From an uncultured Clostridia bacterium (lineage in GTDB: Bacteria; Bacillota; Clostridia; Christensenellales; Christensenellaceae), in the NCBI GenBank assembly GCA_947063485.1, contig CAMSSU010000012.1:1-43144 (forward strand): a stretch of 43,144 nucleotides of DNA, given 5' to 3'. The notes under the pieces are model-generated. The model ran no database searches. It was not told the origin of the DNA and was given only the letters and a program-made list of their open reading frames with translations. Shown in pieces: positions 15,558 to 23,841 of this stretch. The translations under genes were made by a program, and so were the position numbers. Within the stretch, counting starts at the first letter, position 1. Each line of letters starts with the position of its first letter.

Positions 15558-18500
15558 ATGAAAACGAAAAGATATTGGAAGACGCTGAGCATGATGCTGT
15601 GCATCGCGATGGTTTTCTCCATCGCATTTGGCGGCATCAGGATTCCTGTTGCGCAGGCTGCTGAGGTTACGCAAAATCCTGGGGAATCATGGAACAGCTA
15701 TCTGGATCGCGTTTATCAGGCGCGCTATGCGGAGTTTTTGGCACTGCGCGCGAAGAATGCCGATAATAACGTTCCGGAGGATCAGGTCTGGACGGGCAAC
15801 GCCGTGCAGCCGGCAGGAGACGCGGACGGCGACGGCCTGCTGGATATTTACACAGCGGCGGAGTTTCGCTGGGCGCTGACCAACAAGAGATCCTGCGAGC
15901 TGATGAACGATATCGACCTGGGCGGCCGCAAAAATGTAACCTGGACGCCGGTCGCAGACCCAGGCGCTGTTACCATCGAAGGCAACGGCCATACGGTTTA
16001 CAACATGAACTGCAGCGCCGGTCAATATGGTGGCTTAATCGCTTCGACGGCCAGAGGCGCGCTGGGGGCTTACTCCTTTAAGATGCAGAACATCCGTTTC
16101 CGCTACTGCTACACCAGAGCGACGGGGCAGTATTCGGGCACGGTTATCGGCTTTATGGGCAACGGCATTATGAAGCAGGTTTCCGTCGAGGATTCTGTCG
16201 TCTGGGGCGCGGCGCATACGGGCGGCATCATGAGCGCATGGAACGGCACGGGCGACACCGCGCTCAACAGCTTCTATGTCGAGATGGATCAGTGCCATAC
16301 GCGCAATATTACAGTTTACGGGACGAGCTGCGTCGGTTCCTTTGTGGGCCCGGCATCGGGCACGAAAGTAACCAATAGCTATTCCATCGACAGCTATGAT
16401 ATTTCGACGGTCTCGCACTCCGGCGGTTTTATTTCCTGCCCGGGTTATTGCTATGTCGAAAACTGTTTTACCAACGTCAAGCTCTACTGCAACGCAGACG
16501 GCGGCGTTTTTGTGGGCATTTGCCATCTGAGCAACTCGTTTAAAAACTGCTTCTCCGCAGGCGTTGTTGAAGGAACTTCCAACGTCGGCGGTTTCTTTGG
16601 CCGGAGCGAGAATTCGACAGATACTTTTGTCAACTGCTACAGCACATCTATGGTCGGCATGCAGAGTTCTGCGAGCGGCATGGGCGGCTTCTACGGCGGC
16701 GACTCGAACAACACGGCCAGAGGCACGAACTGCTACTGCGCCGGCGAGGTCGGCACGACACAGACGGTCGCGCCGCACAGCTCCATCGGCGGCTTTGGCG
16801 GCACGAACGTGAGCGCCGGCCGTTTCAACAACTGCTATTACGACAAGCAGACCTCGGGCATGGGCGAATATGCCATCGCGACGACGCCGCACACCAGCTA
16901 TGCCGGCATTTCCGGCTATCTGACGGGCCAGATGATCGGCGATGGGATGAAAGATGAATTTGGCAGCGCGGACTGGGTTTACCGGGACGGCATGTATCCG
17001 CAGCTGGCCGTCTTTGCAAACGTATCCGAAAGCTTCGGAAATGAAACGGATCGGATGATTGCGAAGGCTTATTCGGCGGCTTCGGTTTGCACGGCGCTGC
17101 TGCAACCTTCCAACCTGGGCAAGACGCAGGAAGAGCTGGAGGAATATGGCCCGGCGGATTATGACAAAGTGCGCGATATCAGCGTGCTGTTCCCGCTGAC
17201 GAATAATGAGCTGGCGGGATATGGGCCGGGAAGCGGTTTCTCCATTTCCTGGAGAGTGCGGGATGGCTACACCTGCAACCTGCCGGGTTCCATGAATGGC
17301 CTGCCCGTTATCACGATCGATCCCAAGACGTATGAGGTTACAAACTTTGCGCCTGGCGTTGGCTGGGTGGATGTCTCTGTGGATACGGGCGTAGTCAACC
17401 CGCAGAACGGCCAGAACATCGTAGGCCAGCGCTTTATGCGGCTGGTTCCGACGACGGTTATTTCTCTGGCTTCCAGCGCGGGTGTCGATAAAGTAATTTA
17501 CGTTGCAAACGATGAGCGGCTGAGCAAGGATGATATTTCCTACGATCACCGCGAGAACGTCATCTTTGCAGCGGGCAAATCGCAGGACGTGGATACCGGC
17601 GCCATCAAGACCGCAGGATACCCGGAAGGCGATACCAGTTTTGGTTATCGGGGGGCTGGCGAGGACAAAGAGGTTGTCGGCGTCGATCTGGCAAATGATG
17701 TTGGCGGCGGCAAGGCGGTTGTAGTCGTCTCCAAGCTGAACCCGGAAACGGGCAAATATGAGGAGCTGGACATTACTTCGGAAGAACAGCTTAGGGAGCT
17801 TTTGCTGCGCGAGCGGGATGCGGCAATCGACGATATCGGCGTTTATCTGCTGGAGTATCGCTGGTATACTTCGGGTAACCTGAAGGGCGGCTATATCACT
17901 AACAGCAAGACGCTGACCGTGCGCTATTCGCTGAAAGTTTCCTATGACTGGAACCATCCGTCTCATAAGGATGACAGTGTCATTCAGGCGGATGATTACC
18001 CCTATACCATCGGCTCGACTGTAAACGGCACAGGCAACCAGACGCCGGAAGATCCCAGCGTCAAGGGCTACACCTTCATGGGGTGGTCGACCGATCCTAA
18101 GGCGGATCCGAATAAATTCGAGCGGTTTACTGCGGATACTCCGCTCAAAGACGATACAGTTGTATATGCCGTTTGGAAGATCAACTCGTATGACGTTTCC
18201 ATCGTAAAGAATGGCCGCGGCACCATCAGCGGCACGGGCGCCTATGATTACGGCTCCAACGCGAAAGTAACCTGGCAGCCGGAAGAGGGCTGGTACACCA
18301 ACTATGTCATGGTGGACGGCGTGATCCGCGATGACCTGCTGAATAAAAACGAATACACCTTTAAGGGAATTGAAGAGGACCACACGGTTTATGTGGAATT
18401 CGGGCAGGATAAGCGCGTGGACACCTCGGAATATTATCAGGTAACGACGACGCGGACGGGCGGCGACGACAGCTGCAAGATCAGCAACTCTGTCTCTGTG

Positions 18501-21332
18501 AAAGCGGGAGAGAGCGCGACGGTTACCTGGTCTGCCGGCGAGGGCTATGTCGTCAAGAAGGTGCTCATCGACGGCATTCTGGCCGCTACTGATCAGAAGG
18601 GCAGCTATACGTTCCACGGCATGGGACGCAACCACGATGTGGAAGTTGTCTTTGAGAAGGCGGAAGACAAGGGAACTATCCATGTAACCGAGGAATATTC
18701 CACAGTTACCACTTCCAAGAGAGGCAATGGCACGGTTTCGACGCCCAGCGCCAGCGTGAAGAATACGGATTCCCACACCGTTCAGTGGCAGCCGGATCCG
18801 GGCCACAAAGTCGCGAAGATCATCGTCGACGGCCAGGAGATCACGGAAGAGAGTGTCCTGAAATCGGGGCAGTACACCTTCTCGCCAGTGGATCACGACC
18901 GCACGATAGAGGTCGTATTCGAGGCAGATCCGGATAGCCCGGATTATCCGGGACCGGTGGACCCGGACGTTGAGAAAACAACCTTCACGGTTGAGACGCT
19001 GATCACTGGAGGCCCTGGCACGATTACCCCCGGCGCGGCCATCGAGGTTGTTACCAATGAGGGCAAGCCGGAAGCGGGCACGGATTATAAGGTGGAATGG
19101 GATACTCCGGATAAGCGCTATAAAGTGAAAGACGTTTATGTGGATGGCGTATCCATCAAGGATAATCCTTCGGTTAGCTCGGAAATAGAATTCAAGGACA
19201 TCGACAGCGACCATAAAGTGCTCGTCGTCATGGAGCCGAATCTGTTCCAGGTTAAGACCATCGTCGAGGGCGAAGGAAAGATCACGCCCGGAGCGACACT
19301 GTTCTGGGGCGAGAACTATGGCGTCAGCTATGAGCCGGCAGACGGATGGGAGCTCAAGCAGATCTACCGGGATGGAGTTGCTCAGATTGAAGAGCCGGAT
19401 CCCGAGCCGGAAGCGAGCCCGGAGGCCAGCTCTCAGAGCAACGATGAGCCAGAGCCGGAAGAGCCTGTAACGCTGAGTGCATTGGCGGCGTTTGCAAGCT
19501 GGCCGGCCAGAATGAACGGGTTGATGACCTTAGCGGATGACCCGACGAACGGCAAGATGGACTTCAACGCCATTGAGCAGGATCATACCGTCAAAGTTGT
19601 CTTTGCCAAGACAGATGCGCCGGACGATGACACCACCATCAAGCATACGGTTACCACATCGCTGAACGGCGGTGTTGGCAGTGTAACGCCGGGCGCGGTT
19701 CTGGAAGATGGAAGCTCGTATACGGTCGAGTGGGAGATTGGCGACGGCTATGAGTTGGCTACTGCGATTATCAGGGTAAACGGCGTGGAGAGAGAAGCCG
19801 CCGTCAATGGCAACAAGATCGTCATCGACAGCCTGAACGACGATGTGGAAGTGGTCGTATCGCTGCGGCCGACCAAGACGGTAAGCGGCCTGGGTGCAGC
19901 GCCAGACGGAGATGATACGCCGAAGCACAACATCTACACCAGCATCGAAAAGGGCGCAGGCACGATCACCTCTTCGATGAACGGCGTTGCGCAGGGCAGC
20001 GACCAGACAGTTTACTGGACGTTTGGCAATGATTCTGCGATTCGCACGATCTATGTGGATGGCGTTGTCCGCGACGACTTGCTCAAAGCGGGCAAATACA
20101 CCTTCAAAAATATCGACAAGGATCATAGAATCGATATTTATATCAAGGAAGATCCCAACGGCACGGGCGGCGTAGTGGACAAGGAATCCTACCGCATCTC
20201 GACCGCGCAGAGCGGCCAGGGCGAGATTTCCAACAGCACCACCGTAAACAAGGGTGAGAATACCAAGGTCAGCTGGAAGCCGGCGAACGGCTATCAGGTG
20301 AACAAAGTGTTTATTGACGGCGTGGAGCGGCCGGATCTGGCCAGCGCGAATGAGGTGATCTTCAACAGCGTGGGCGCGGATCACAATGTCTATGTCGATT
20401 TCACCAAGGTCGGCTCGACAGGCGATACGCCTTCGGCGCAGAAATATCATGTGAATACCGCAATCCAGGGCGACGGCACAATCTCCCCTTCGGCTACTTT
20501 GGAAAAGGGCGAGAGCAAGACGGTTTCCTGGAGCCCCAAGAACGGCAGCGTTGTGGCGGCGGTGATTGTGGATGGCATTGTCCGCGATGATCTTCTGAAT
20601 GCAAGCTCCTACAGCTTTAACAACATTGACAGCGATCACAGCGTGGAAGTTCTGTTCAAGAAGCCGGACAGCGGCGAGCAGACCCCGGACAGCAGCGAGA
20701 GCGGTGAGAAATATATCCACATCAAGACTGCGACCAGCGGCCAGGGCAGCATCAGCGCTTCCAAGACCATGAAGGCTGGAGAAAGCTATGTCGTTACCTG
20801 GGCGCCGGCAAATGGCTGGAAGGTGGCGGGCGTCATGCTGGATGGCATGAACATTGAGAGCCTGGCCAGCGCAGATCAGATGAGCTTTAACGCGCCGACG
20901 GCAGACCACACCATCCGCGTCATCTTCGTTCCGGCGGATGGCAGCGCTCCCGGCAAGGCATATAAAGTTGAGACCGAGCTGGTTGGCGGCGAAGGCATGA
21001 TCACATCCTCCGGCGAGGCGCTGGAGGGCGGCAGCTATACGGTTAGCTGGAAGCCGAATGTTGGCTATCAGGTTGCAAGCATCATTGTCGACGGAGTGGA
21101 GCGGCCGGATCTGCTGAACGCCGGTTCGCTGACGCTGAGCTCTATTCACGAGGAACACAGCATCCGCGTAGTGCTCAAGAAAGCTGAGGGCAGCAATGGC
21201 GGCGGCATGGCGAAGACGGGCGATGGGACGCCGCCTGTCGTGGCGCTGGCGATGTTTGTGATGATGACCGCAGTGGCTATCGCACTTGGCATCGGCAAAC
21301 GTGAGCGCAAAGTATACCGCCATGCGAAATAA
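15558..21332 (+). CDS. Giant exported repeat protein, 1,924 aa, putative surface adhesin
   Basis: A Sec signal peptide (basic MKTKRYWK, hydrophobic core, AQA cleavage near residue 35) is followed by a Ca-binding-like DADGDGLLD near 92. A beta-helix-like region (about 100-470) carries GLUG-type turns (GGFFGR, GGFYGG) and recurrent NCY/NCF cysteines. An unassigned region comes next, then one canonical InlB-B/Flg_new repeat (about 795-874, GYTFMGWSTDP) and eleven divergent InlB-B-like repeats (875 to about 1875). The C-terminus has AKTGD (1885-1889), a hydrophobic helix and a basic tail, resembling a sortase signal but without Leu-Pro. RBS AGAGGAT precedes the ATG. It has its own promoter and terminator. 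It is likely anchored on the cell surface and adhesive; the ligand is unknown. Confidence 0.9.
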   Translation: MKTKRYWKTLSMMLCIAMVFSIAFGGIRIPVAQAAEVTQNPGESWNSYLDRVYQARYAEFLALRAKNADNNVPEDQVWTGNAVQPAGDADGDGLLDIYTAAEFRWALTNKRSCELMNDIDLGGRKNVTWTPVADPGAVTIEGNGHTVYNMNCSAGQYGGLIASTARGALGAYSFKMQNIRFRYCYTRATGQYSGTVIGFMGNGIMKQVSVEDSVVWGAAHTGGIMSAWNGTGDTALNSFYVEMDQCHTRNITVYGTSCVGSFVGPASGTKVTNSYSIDSYDISTVSHSGGFISCPGYCYVENCFTNVKLYCNADGGVFVGICHLSNSFKNCFSAGVVEGTSNVGGFFGRSENSTDTFVNCYSTSMVGMQSSASGMGGFYGGDSNNTARGTNCYCAGEVGTTQTVAPHSSIGGFGGTNVSAGRFNNCYYDKQTSGMGEYAIATTPHTSYAGISGYLTGQMIGDGMKDEFGSADWVYRDGMYPQLAVFANVSESFGNETDRMIAKAYSAASVCTALLQPSNLGKTQEELEEYGPADYDKVRDISVLFPLTNNELAGYGPGSGFSISWRVRDGYTCNLPGSMNGLPVITIDPKTYEVTNFAPGVGWVDVSVDTGVVNPQNGQNIVGQRFMRLVPTTVISLASSAGVDKVIYVANDERLSKDDISYDHRENVIFAAGKSQDVDTGAIKTAGYPEGDTSFGYRGAGEDKEVVGVDLANDVGGGKAVVVVSKLNPETGKYEELDITSEEQLRELLLRERDAAIDDIGVYLLEYRWYTSGNLKGGYITNSKTLTVRYSLKVSYDWNHPSHKDDSVIQADDYPYTIGSTVNGTGNQTPEDPSVKGYTFMGWSTDPKADPNKFERFTADTPLKDDTVVYAVWKINSYDVSIVKNGRGTISGTGAYDYGSNAKVTWQPEEGWYTNYVMVDGVIRDDLLNKNEYTFKGIEEDHTVYVEFGQDKRVDTSEYYQVTTTRTGGDDSCKISNSVSVKAGESATVTWSAGEGYVVKKVLIDGILAATDQKGSYTFHGMGRNHDVEVVFEKAEDKGTIHVTEEYSTVTTSKRGNGTVSTPSASVKNTDSHTVQWQPDPGHKVAKIIVDGQEITEESVLKSGQYTFSPVDHDRTIEVVFEADPDSPDYPGPVDPDVEKTTFTVETLITGGPGTITPGAAIEVVTNEGKPEAGTDYKVEWDTPDKRYKVKDVYVDGVSIKDNPSVSSEIEFKDIDSDHKVLVVMEPNLFQVKTIVEGEGKITPGATLFWGENYGVSYEPADGWELKQIYRDGVAQIEEPDPEPEASPEASSQSNDEPEPEEPVTLSALAAFASWPARMNGLMTLADDPTNGKMDFNAIEQDHTVKVVFAKTDAPDDDTTIKHTVTTSLNGGVGSVTPGAVLEDGSSYTVEWEIGDGYELATAIIRVNGVEREAAVNGNKIVIDSLNDDVEVVVSLRPTKTVSGLGAAPDGDDTPKHNIYTSIEKGAGTITSSMNGVAQGSDQTVYWTFGNDSAIRTIYVDGVVRDDLLKAGKYTFKNIDKDHRIDIYIKEDPNGTGGVVDKESYRISTAQSGQGEISNSTTVNKGENTKVSWKPANGYQVNKVFIDGVERPDLASANEVIFNSVGADHNVYVDFTKVGSTGDTPSAQKYHVNTAIQGDGTISPSATLEKGESKTVSWSPKNGSVVAAVIVDGIVRDDLLNASSYSFNNIDSDHSVEVLFKKPDSGEQTPDSSESGEKYIHIKTATSGQGSISASKTMKAGESYVVTWAPANGWKVAGVMLDGMNIESLASADQMSFNAPTADHTIRVIFVPADGSAPGKAYKVETELVGGEGMITSSGEALEGGSYTVSWKPNVGYQVASIIVDGVERPDLLNAGSLTLSSIHEEHSIRVVLKKAEGSNGGGMAKTGDGTPPVVALAMFVMMTAVAIALGIGKRERKVYRHAK
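18180..21182 (+). repeat. Eleven tandem coding repeats of about 83-94 aa (one of 133)
   Basis: Repeats begin at protein residues 875, 959, 1047, 1141, 1229, 1362, 1456, 1545, 1630, 1719 and 1802. Shared pattern: an opening Y/H-x-V-x-T, then G-x-G-x-I-(S/T), a V-x-W-x-P step, G-Y-x-V, a V-D-G hairpin often followed by R-D-D-L-L, then Y-x-F and D-H-x-(V/I)-x-V-x-F. This fits the divergent InlB B-repeat class. DNA identity between copies is low, so duplication is old. Repeat 5 carries an acidic/proline insertion of roughly 50 residues. Repeats 1, 7 and 9 are the most alike around VDG. Confidence 0.85.
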
Positions 21333-21355
21333 GGCGGGAAAACAATAGAAACGAG

Positions 21356-21385
21356 GAAGCAAGCGAGCAATCGCTTGCTTCTTTT
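21356..21385 (+). terminator. Intrinsic terminator after the surface protein gene
   Basis: GAAGCAAGCGA (21356-21366) pairs with TCGCTTGCTTC (21371-21381) around a GCAA tetraloop, followed by TTTTCTTT. The remaining gap to secD (to 21571) holds only the secD promoter as far as I can see. Confidence 0.88.
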
Positions 21386-21480
21386 CTTTGCATGGATTTG
21401 GGCAGTGCGGGAGACGGGCGGTTAAGATTTGCCGGGATATGCGGCGGCAGAAAAATCGCCCGCAGGATTTTTGCGCTTTG

Positions 21481-21509
21481 TTGACTATTGGCAAGCCGCG
21501 CGATATAAT
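21481..21509 (+). promoter_or_regulatory. Strong sigma-A promoter of secD-secF
   Basis: TTGACT (21481-21486), 17-base spacer, TATAAT (21504-21509): close to consensus. The predicted start near 21516 leaves a leader of about 55 bases. Confidence 0.9.
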
Positions 21510-21571
21510 AAATCTATCTGTTTGGCGGTTTCGCGCCGCTTTGGATAGCAGAAGTCGGAAGGAGAATCGAT

Positions 21572-22897
21572 ATGAAATTACGCAGCCTGATCGGACTGGT
21601 GCTGGTTGTCGCTTTTGTTTTTGCGGGCGCATATGCAGTAGTCTTTGGCGTATCATTTGGCATGTACTCGTTTGAGCCCATGCGGGCGATCAGTCTTGGC
21701 ATGGATTTGCAAGGCGGGACAAGCGCTGTGCTGCGCATCAAGGATCCCGGCGAGGACAGCACAGAGGGTGCGGCGCCTCTGACGGAGCAGGAATTATACG
21801 ATGCGCAGCATGAAGTACTCAGAATTATGCGGGCGCGGCTGGATGAAAAGGGATATACCGGCGCGACGCTGGAAATGCAGGGCGATCGGGAGATTCGGGT
21901 CAATTTGCCCATCAATGAGACAAGCGCTTTCCGCGATGCAGATCAGATTGTGAAATACCTGGCTGTGAAAGGCGATTTGACGATTCTGGATTCGGATGAC
22001 AATGTGATTATTCCCTCCAGCCAGATCGAGCTTGTCATGGCGCAGGAGGATAGCATGGGGTATCGGTATCTCTCCTTCTCGCTGACAAAAGAGGGAAAAG
22101 AGGCTTTTGAAAAGGCGACAGCAGAAATTGCGGAGCGGGGCATCAGCCAGGAGGATTACAGCAACCGCAATTATATTAAGCTCCATTATGAGGGCACGGA
22201 TATCGCGCAGGCGACGATTAAGAGCGCGATTGAGACGGGGCAGGGCAGCGTTCAGACGAATATTCCCATGTATCAGCTGGAAGAGCTGGTGCAGGTCGTC
22301 AACAACCGGCCTTATTCGGTCGAGGTAGAGGCGGCGGAAATGCGCGGCGTCAGCCCGTCGCTGGGAGAAAACGCGCTGCGCGGCATGATGATAGCAGGAA
22401 TCGCTGGACTGTTGATTTTGGCGCTGGCGATGATCCTATGTTACCGGATTCCCGGGCTGATGGCGGCGATTTCCATGCTGGGGCACACGGCGTTGGTTTT
22501 GCTGTTCCTGGCAATTTCCAGACTGCAGATTACGGCTTTTGGCATGGCAGGGCTTTTCGTGGGCGCGCTTTGCATGGCCGCAATGAGCCTGATGATCGTA
22601 AACGGCTTTAAAAAGGAGTTTTTGGCAGGCAAGGCACCCAGAGCTGCTGCAAAATCGGGCTGCGGCGCCGGTGCGAAGAGCGTCTTCTATGCAGGGCTGG
22701 CGCTTTGCGCTGCGCTGCTGGTCTTCATTCTGTTTGGCATTTATGAGCTTTCCAGCTTTGCTTTTGCGGCGGGCATCAGCGTGATCTGCGCGATTCTTTG
22801 CGCAGTTGTTCTGACGCAGCCTTTGGTGCGGCTGATGGTAGGCACTGTGCCGGATGGACACGCCATCTATTTTGGCAGCAAGAAGGAGGCAGAGTAA
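21572..22897 (+). CDS. secD: Protein-export membrane protein SecD, divergent
   Basis: SecD with SecF pulls preproteins through SecYEG using the proton gradient. The 441-aa protein has an N-terminal membrane helix, the family motif LGMDLQGG (42-49), a large extracytoplasmic domain to about 265, then about five or six helices. The helix-4 region aligns well with SecD (YRIPGL..., then GMAGLFVGALCMAAM). However, the conserved Asp of the DAN motif corresponds to Ala337 and its Asn to Ser339, and the later second DAN motif is also absent. GGAAGGAG precedes the ATG. Its TAA shares the A of the secF ATG. No yajC precedes it. Identity is secure; coupling to protons is uncertain. Confidence 0.88.
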   Translation: MKLRSLIGLVLVVAFVFAGAYAVVFGVSFGMYSFEPMRAISLGMDLQGGTSAVLRIKDPGEDSTEGAAPLTEQELYDAQHEVLRIMRARLDEKGYTGATLEMQGDREIRVNLPINETSAFRDADQIVKYLAVKGDLTILDSDDNVIIPSSQIELVMAQEDSMGYRYLSFSLTKEGKEAFEKATAEIAERGISQEDYSNRNYIKLHYEGTDIAQATIKSAIETGQGSVQTNIPMYQLEELVQVVNNRPYSVEVEAAEMRGVSPSLGENALRGMMIAGIAGLLILALAMILCYRIPGLMAAISMLGHTALVLLFLAISRLQITAFGMAGLFVGALCMAAMSLMIVNGFKKEFLAGKAPRAAAKSGCGAGAKSVFYAGLALCAALLVFILFGIYELSSFAFAAGISVICAILCAVVLTQPLVRLMVGTVPDGHAIYFGSKKEAE

Positions 22898-23781
22898 TGC
22901 AGAAGTATTCTAAGATATTTGCCTGGGCGGTTGTTGCCGTGATGGCCGTGGCTGCGGCGGTGACGCTGCTATGCGGCGGGTTCAATTTCAGCCAGACGCT
23001 GAGCGGCGGATATTTGCTGAAATTTGATATCAACCAGGAATTTGAGCTGGAAGACTTGAGCAGGATTGTCGCGGCGCAGGGCGTGGGCGATTACCAGGTT
23101 CTGAAAGCCGGAGAGAAGCGGGATCAGGCCATCATCCGCGTACAGAAGATGAGCGATGAGGGCGAGGCCATGACGCAGGCAATTCAGGCGGAATATGCGG
23201 GCGCAAAGTTCCGGGGATGCGATACGGTGGCTCGGGCGATGCCGCGCAAGACGCTGCTGTTCCTGGCGCTGGCGGCACTGGCGGCTATTTTAGCGGCCTC
23301 CCTCTATTTTGCGGCACGGTATGGCAGTGCTGGCGGCGTTGGAGCATTGATCGCTTGCATCGGGACGATGGCGCTTCTGCTGGGAGCAGTCCTGATCGTG
23401 CGCTTCCCGATTACACCGGCATTATTGGCGGCTCTTCTGGCGGCTCTGCTCTATAGCCTGCTGGATATCGGCGTTTATTTCGAGCAGATGCGCGGTGCGC
23501 TTCGCAAAGGCACTGCGGATGCGCTGGAGGAAGAGGCGCAGAGTGCGGCCAAGGCATGCAAATTGCGGCGCATTCTGGTTGCCATCATTGGAGCGGCGAT
23601 GTTTTTGGCGGCGTATTTGCTGGGCGAAGCTTCTCTGATGGGATGGGGCTTATGCGCGATGCTGGGCGTCCTTTTCGCGGCGCTTTGCACAAGCCTTCTC
23701 GGGCTGCCGGCCAGCCTTTGGGCGAAGAAAGCAGCGGGAAAAGGGAAAAAAGTGCGCAAAAAAGTAAAAGCGATCAAATAG
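22897..23781 (+). CDS. secF: Protein-export membrane protein SecF, divergent
   Basis: This is the partner of SecD in the translocase accessory complex. The 294-aa protein has an N-terminal helix, a small periplasmic-side domain (about 28-115, with LSGGYLL near 36-41) and about five further helices. The canonical S-x-N-D-T-V-V-V-F-D-R-I-R-E segment reads SLLDIGVYFEQMRG (187-200). The membrane Asp is thus kept at residue 190, while the DRIRE part is altered. The C-terminus is very basic (KKVRKKVKAIK). ATG at 22897 overlaps the secD stop by one base and AAGGAGG lies 7 bases upstream; the open frame before it overlaps secD and is not used. Confidence 0.88.
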   Translation: MQKYSKIFAWAVVAVMAVAAAVTLLCGGFNFSQTLSGGYLLKFDINQEFELEDLSRIVAAQGVGDYQVLKAGEKRDQAIIRVQKMSDEGEAMTQAIQAEYAGAKFRGCDTVARAMPRKTLLFLALAALAAILAASLYFAARYGSAGGVGALIACIGTMALLLGAVLIVRFPITPALLAALLAALLYSLLDIGVYFEQMRGALRKGTADALEEEAQSAAKACKLRRILVAIIGAAMFLAAYLLGEASLMGWGLCAMLGVLFAALCTSLLGLPASLWAKKAAGKGKKVRKKVKAIK

Positions 23782-23798
23782 CGCGAGCATTTTTCTTC

Positions 23799-23821
23799 AA
23801 AGGCGGTCATCGACCGCCTTT
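23799..23821 (+). terminator. Hairpin after secF, weak terminator
   Basis: AAAGGCGGTC and GACCGCCTTT form a perfect 10-bp stem with an ATC loop (23799-23821). Only T3 then GTGC follows, so termination may be partial, allowing read-through to recJ, which starts 20 bases later. Confidence 0.6.
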
Positions 23822-23841
23822 GTGCATTTATGGAGGCTCTG

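Noticed and set aside
16035-19214. 1,059-codon open frame on the minus strand inside the surface protein gene
   Set aside because: It is a shadow of the repetitive, GC-rich plus-strand gene; no ribosome site, no recognisable domain, composition rich in R, A, I and N as expected from antisense frames.
18180-21182. Recent DNA duplication or CRISPR-like array in the repeat region
   Set aside because: The repeats are protein-level units of about 83-94 codons with low DNA identity and no uniform spacers; the frame is continuous.
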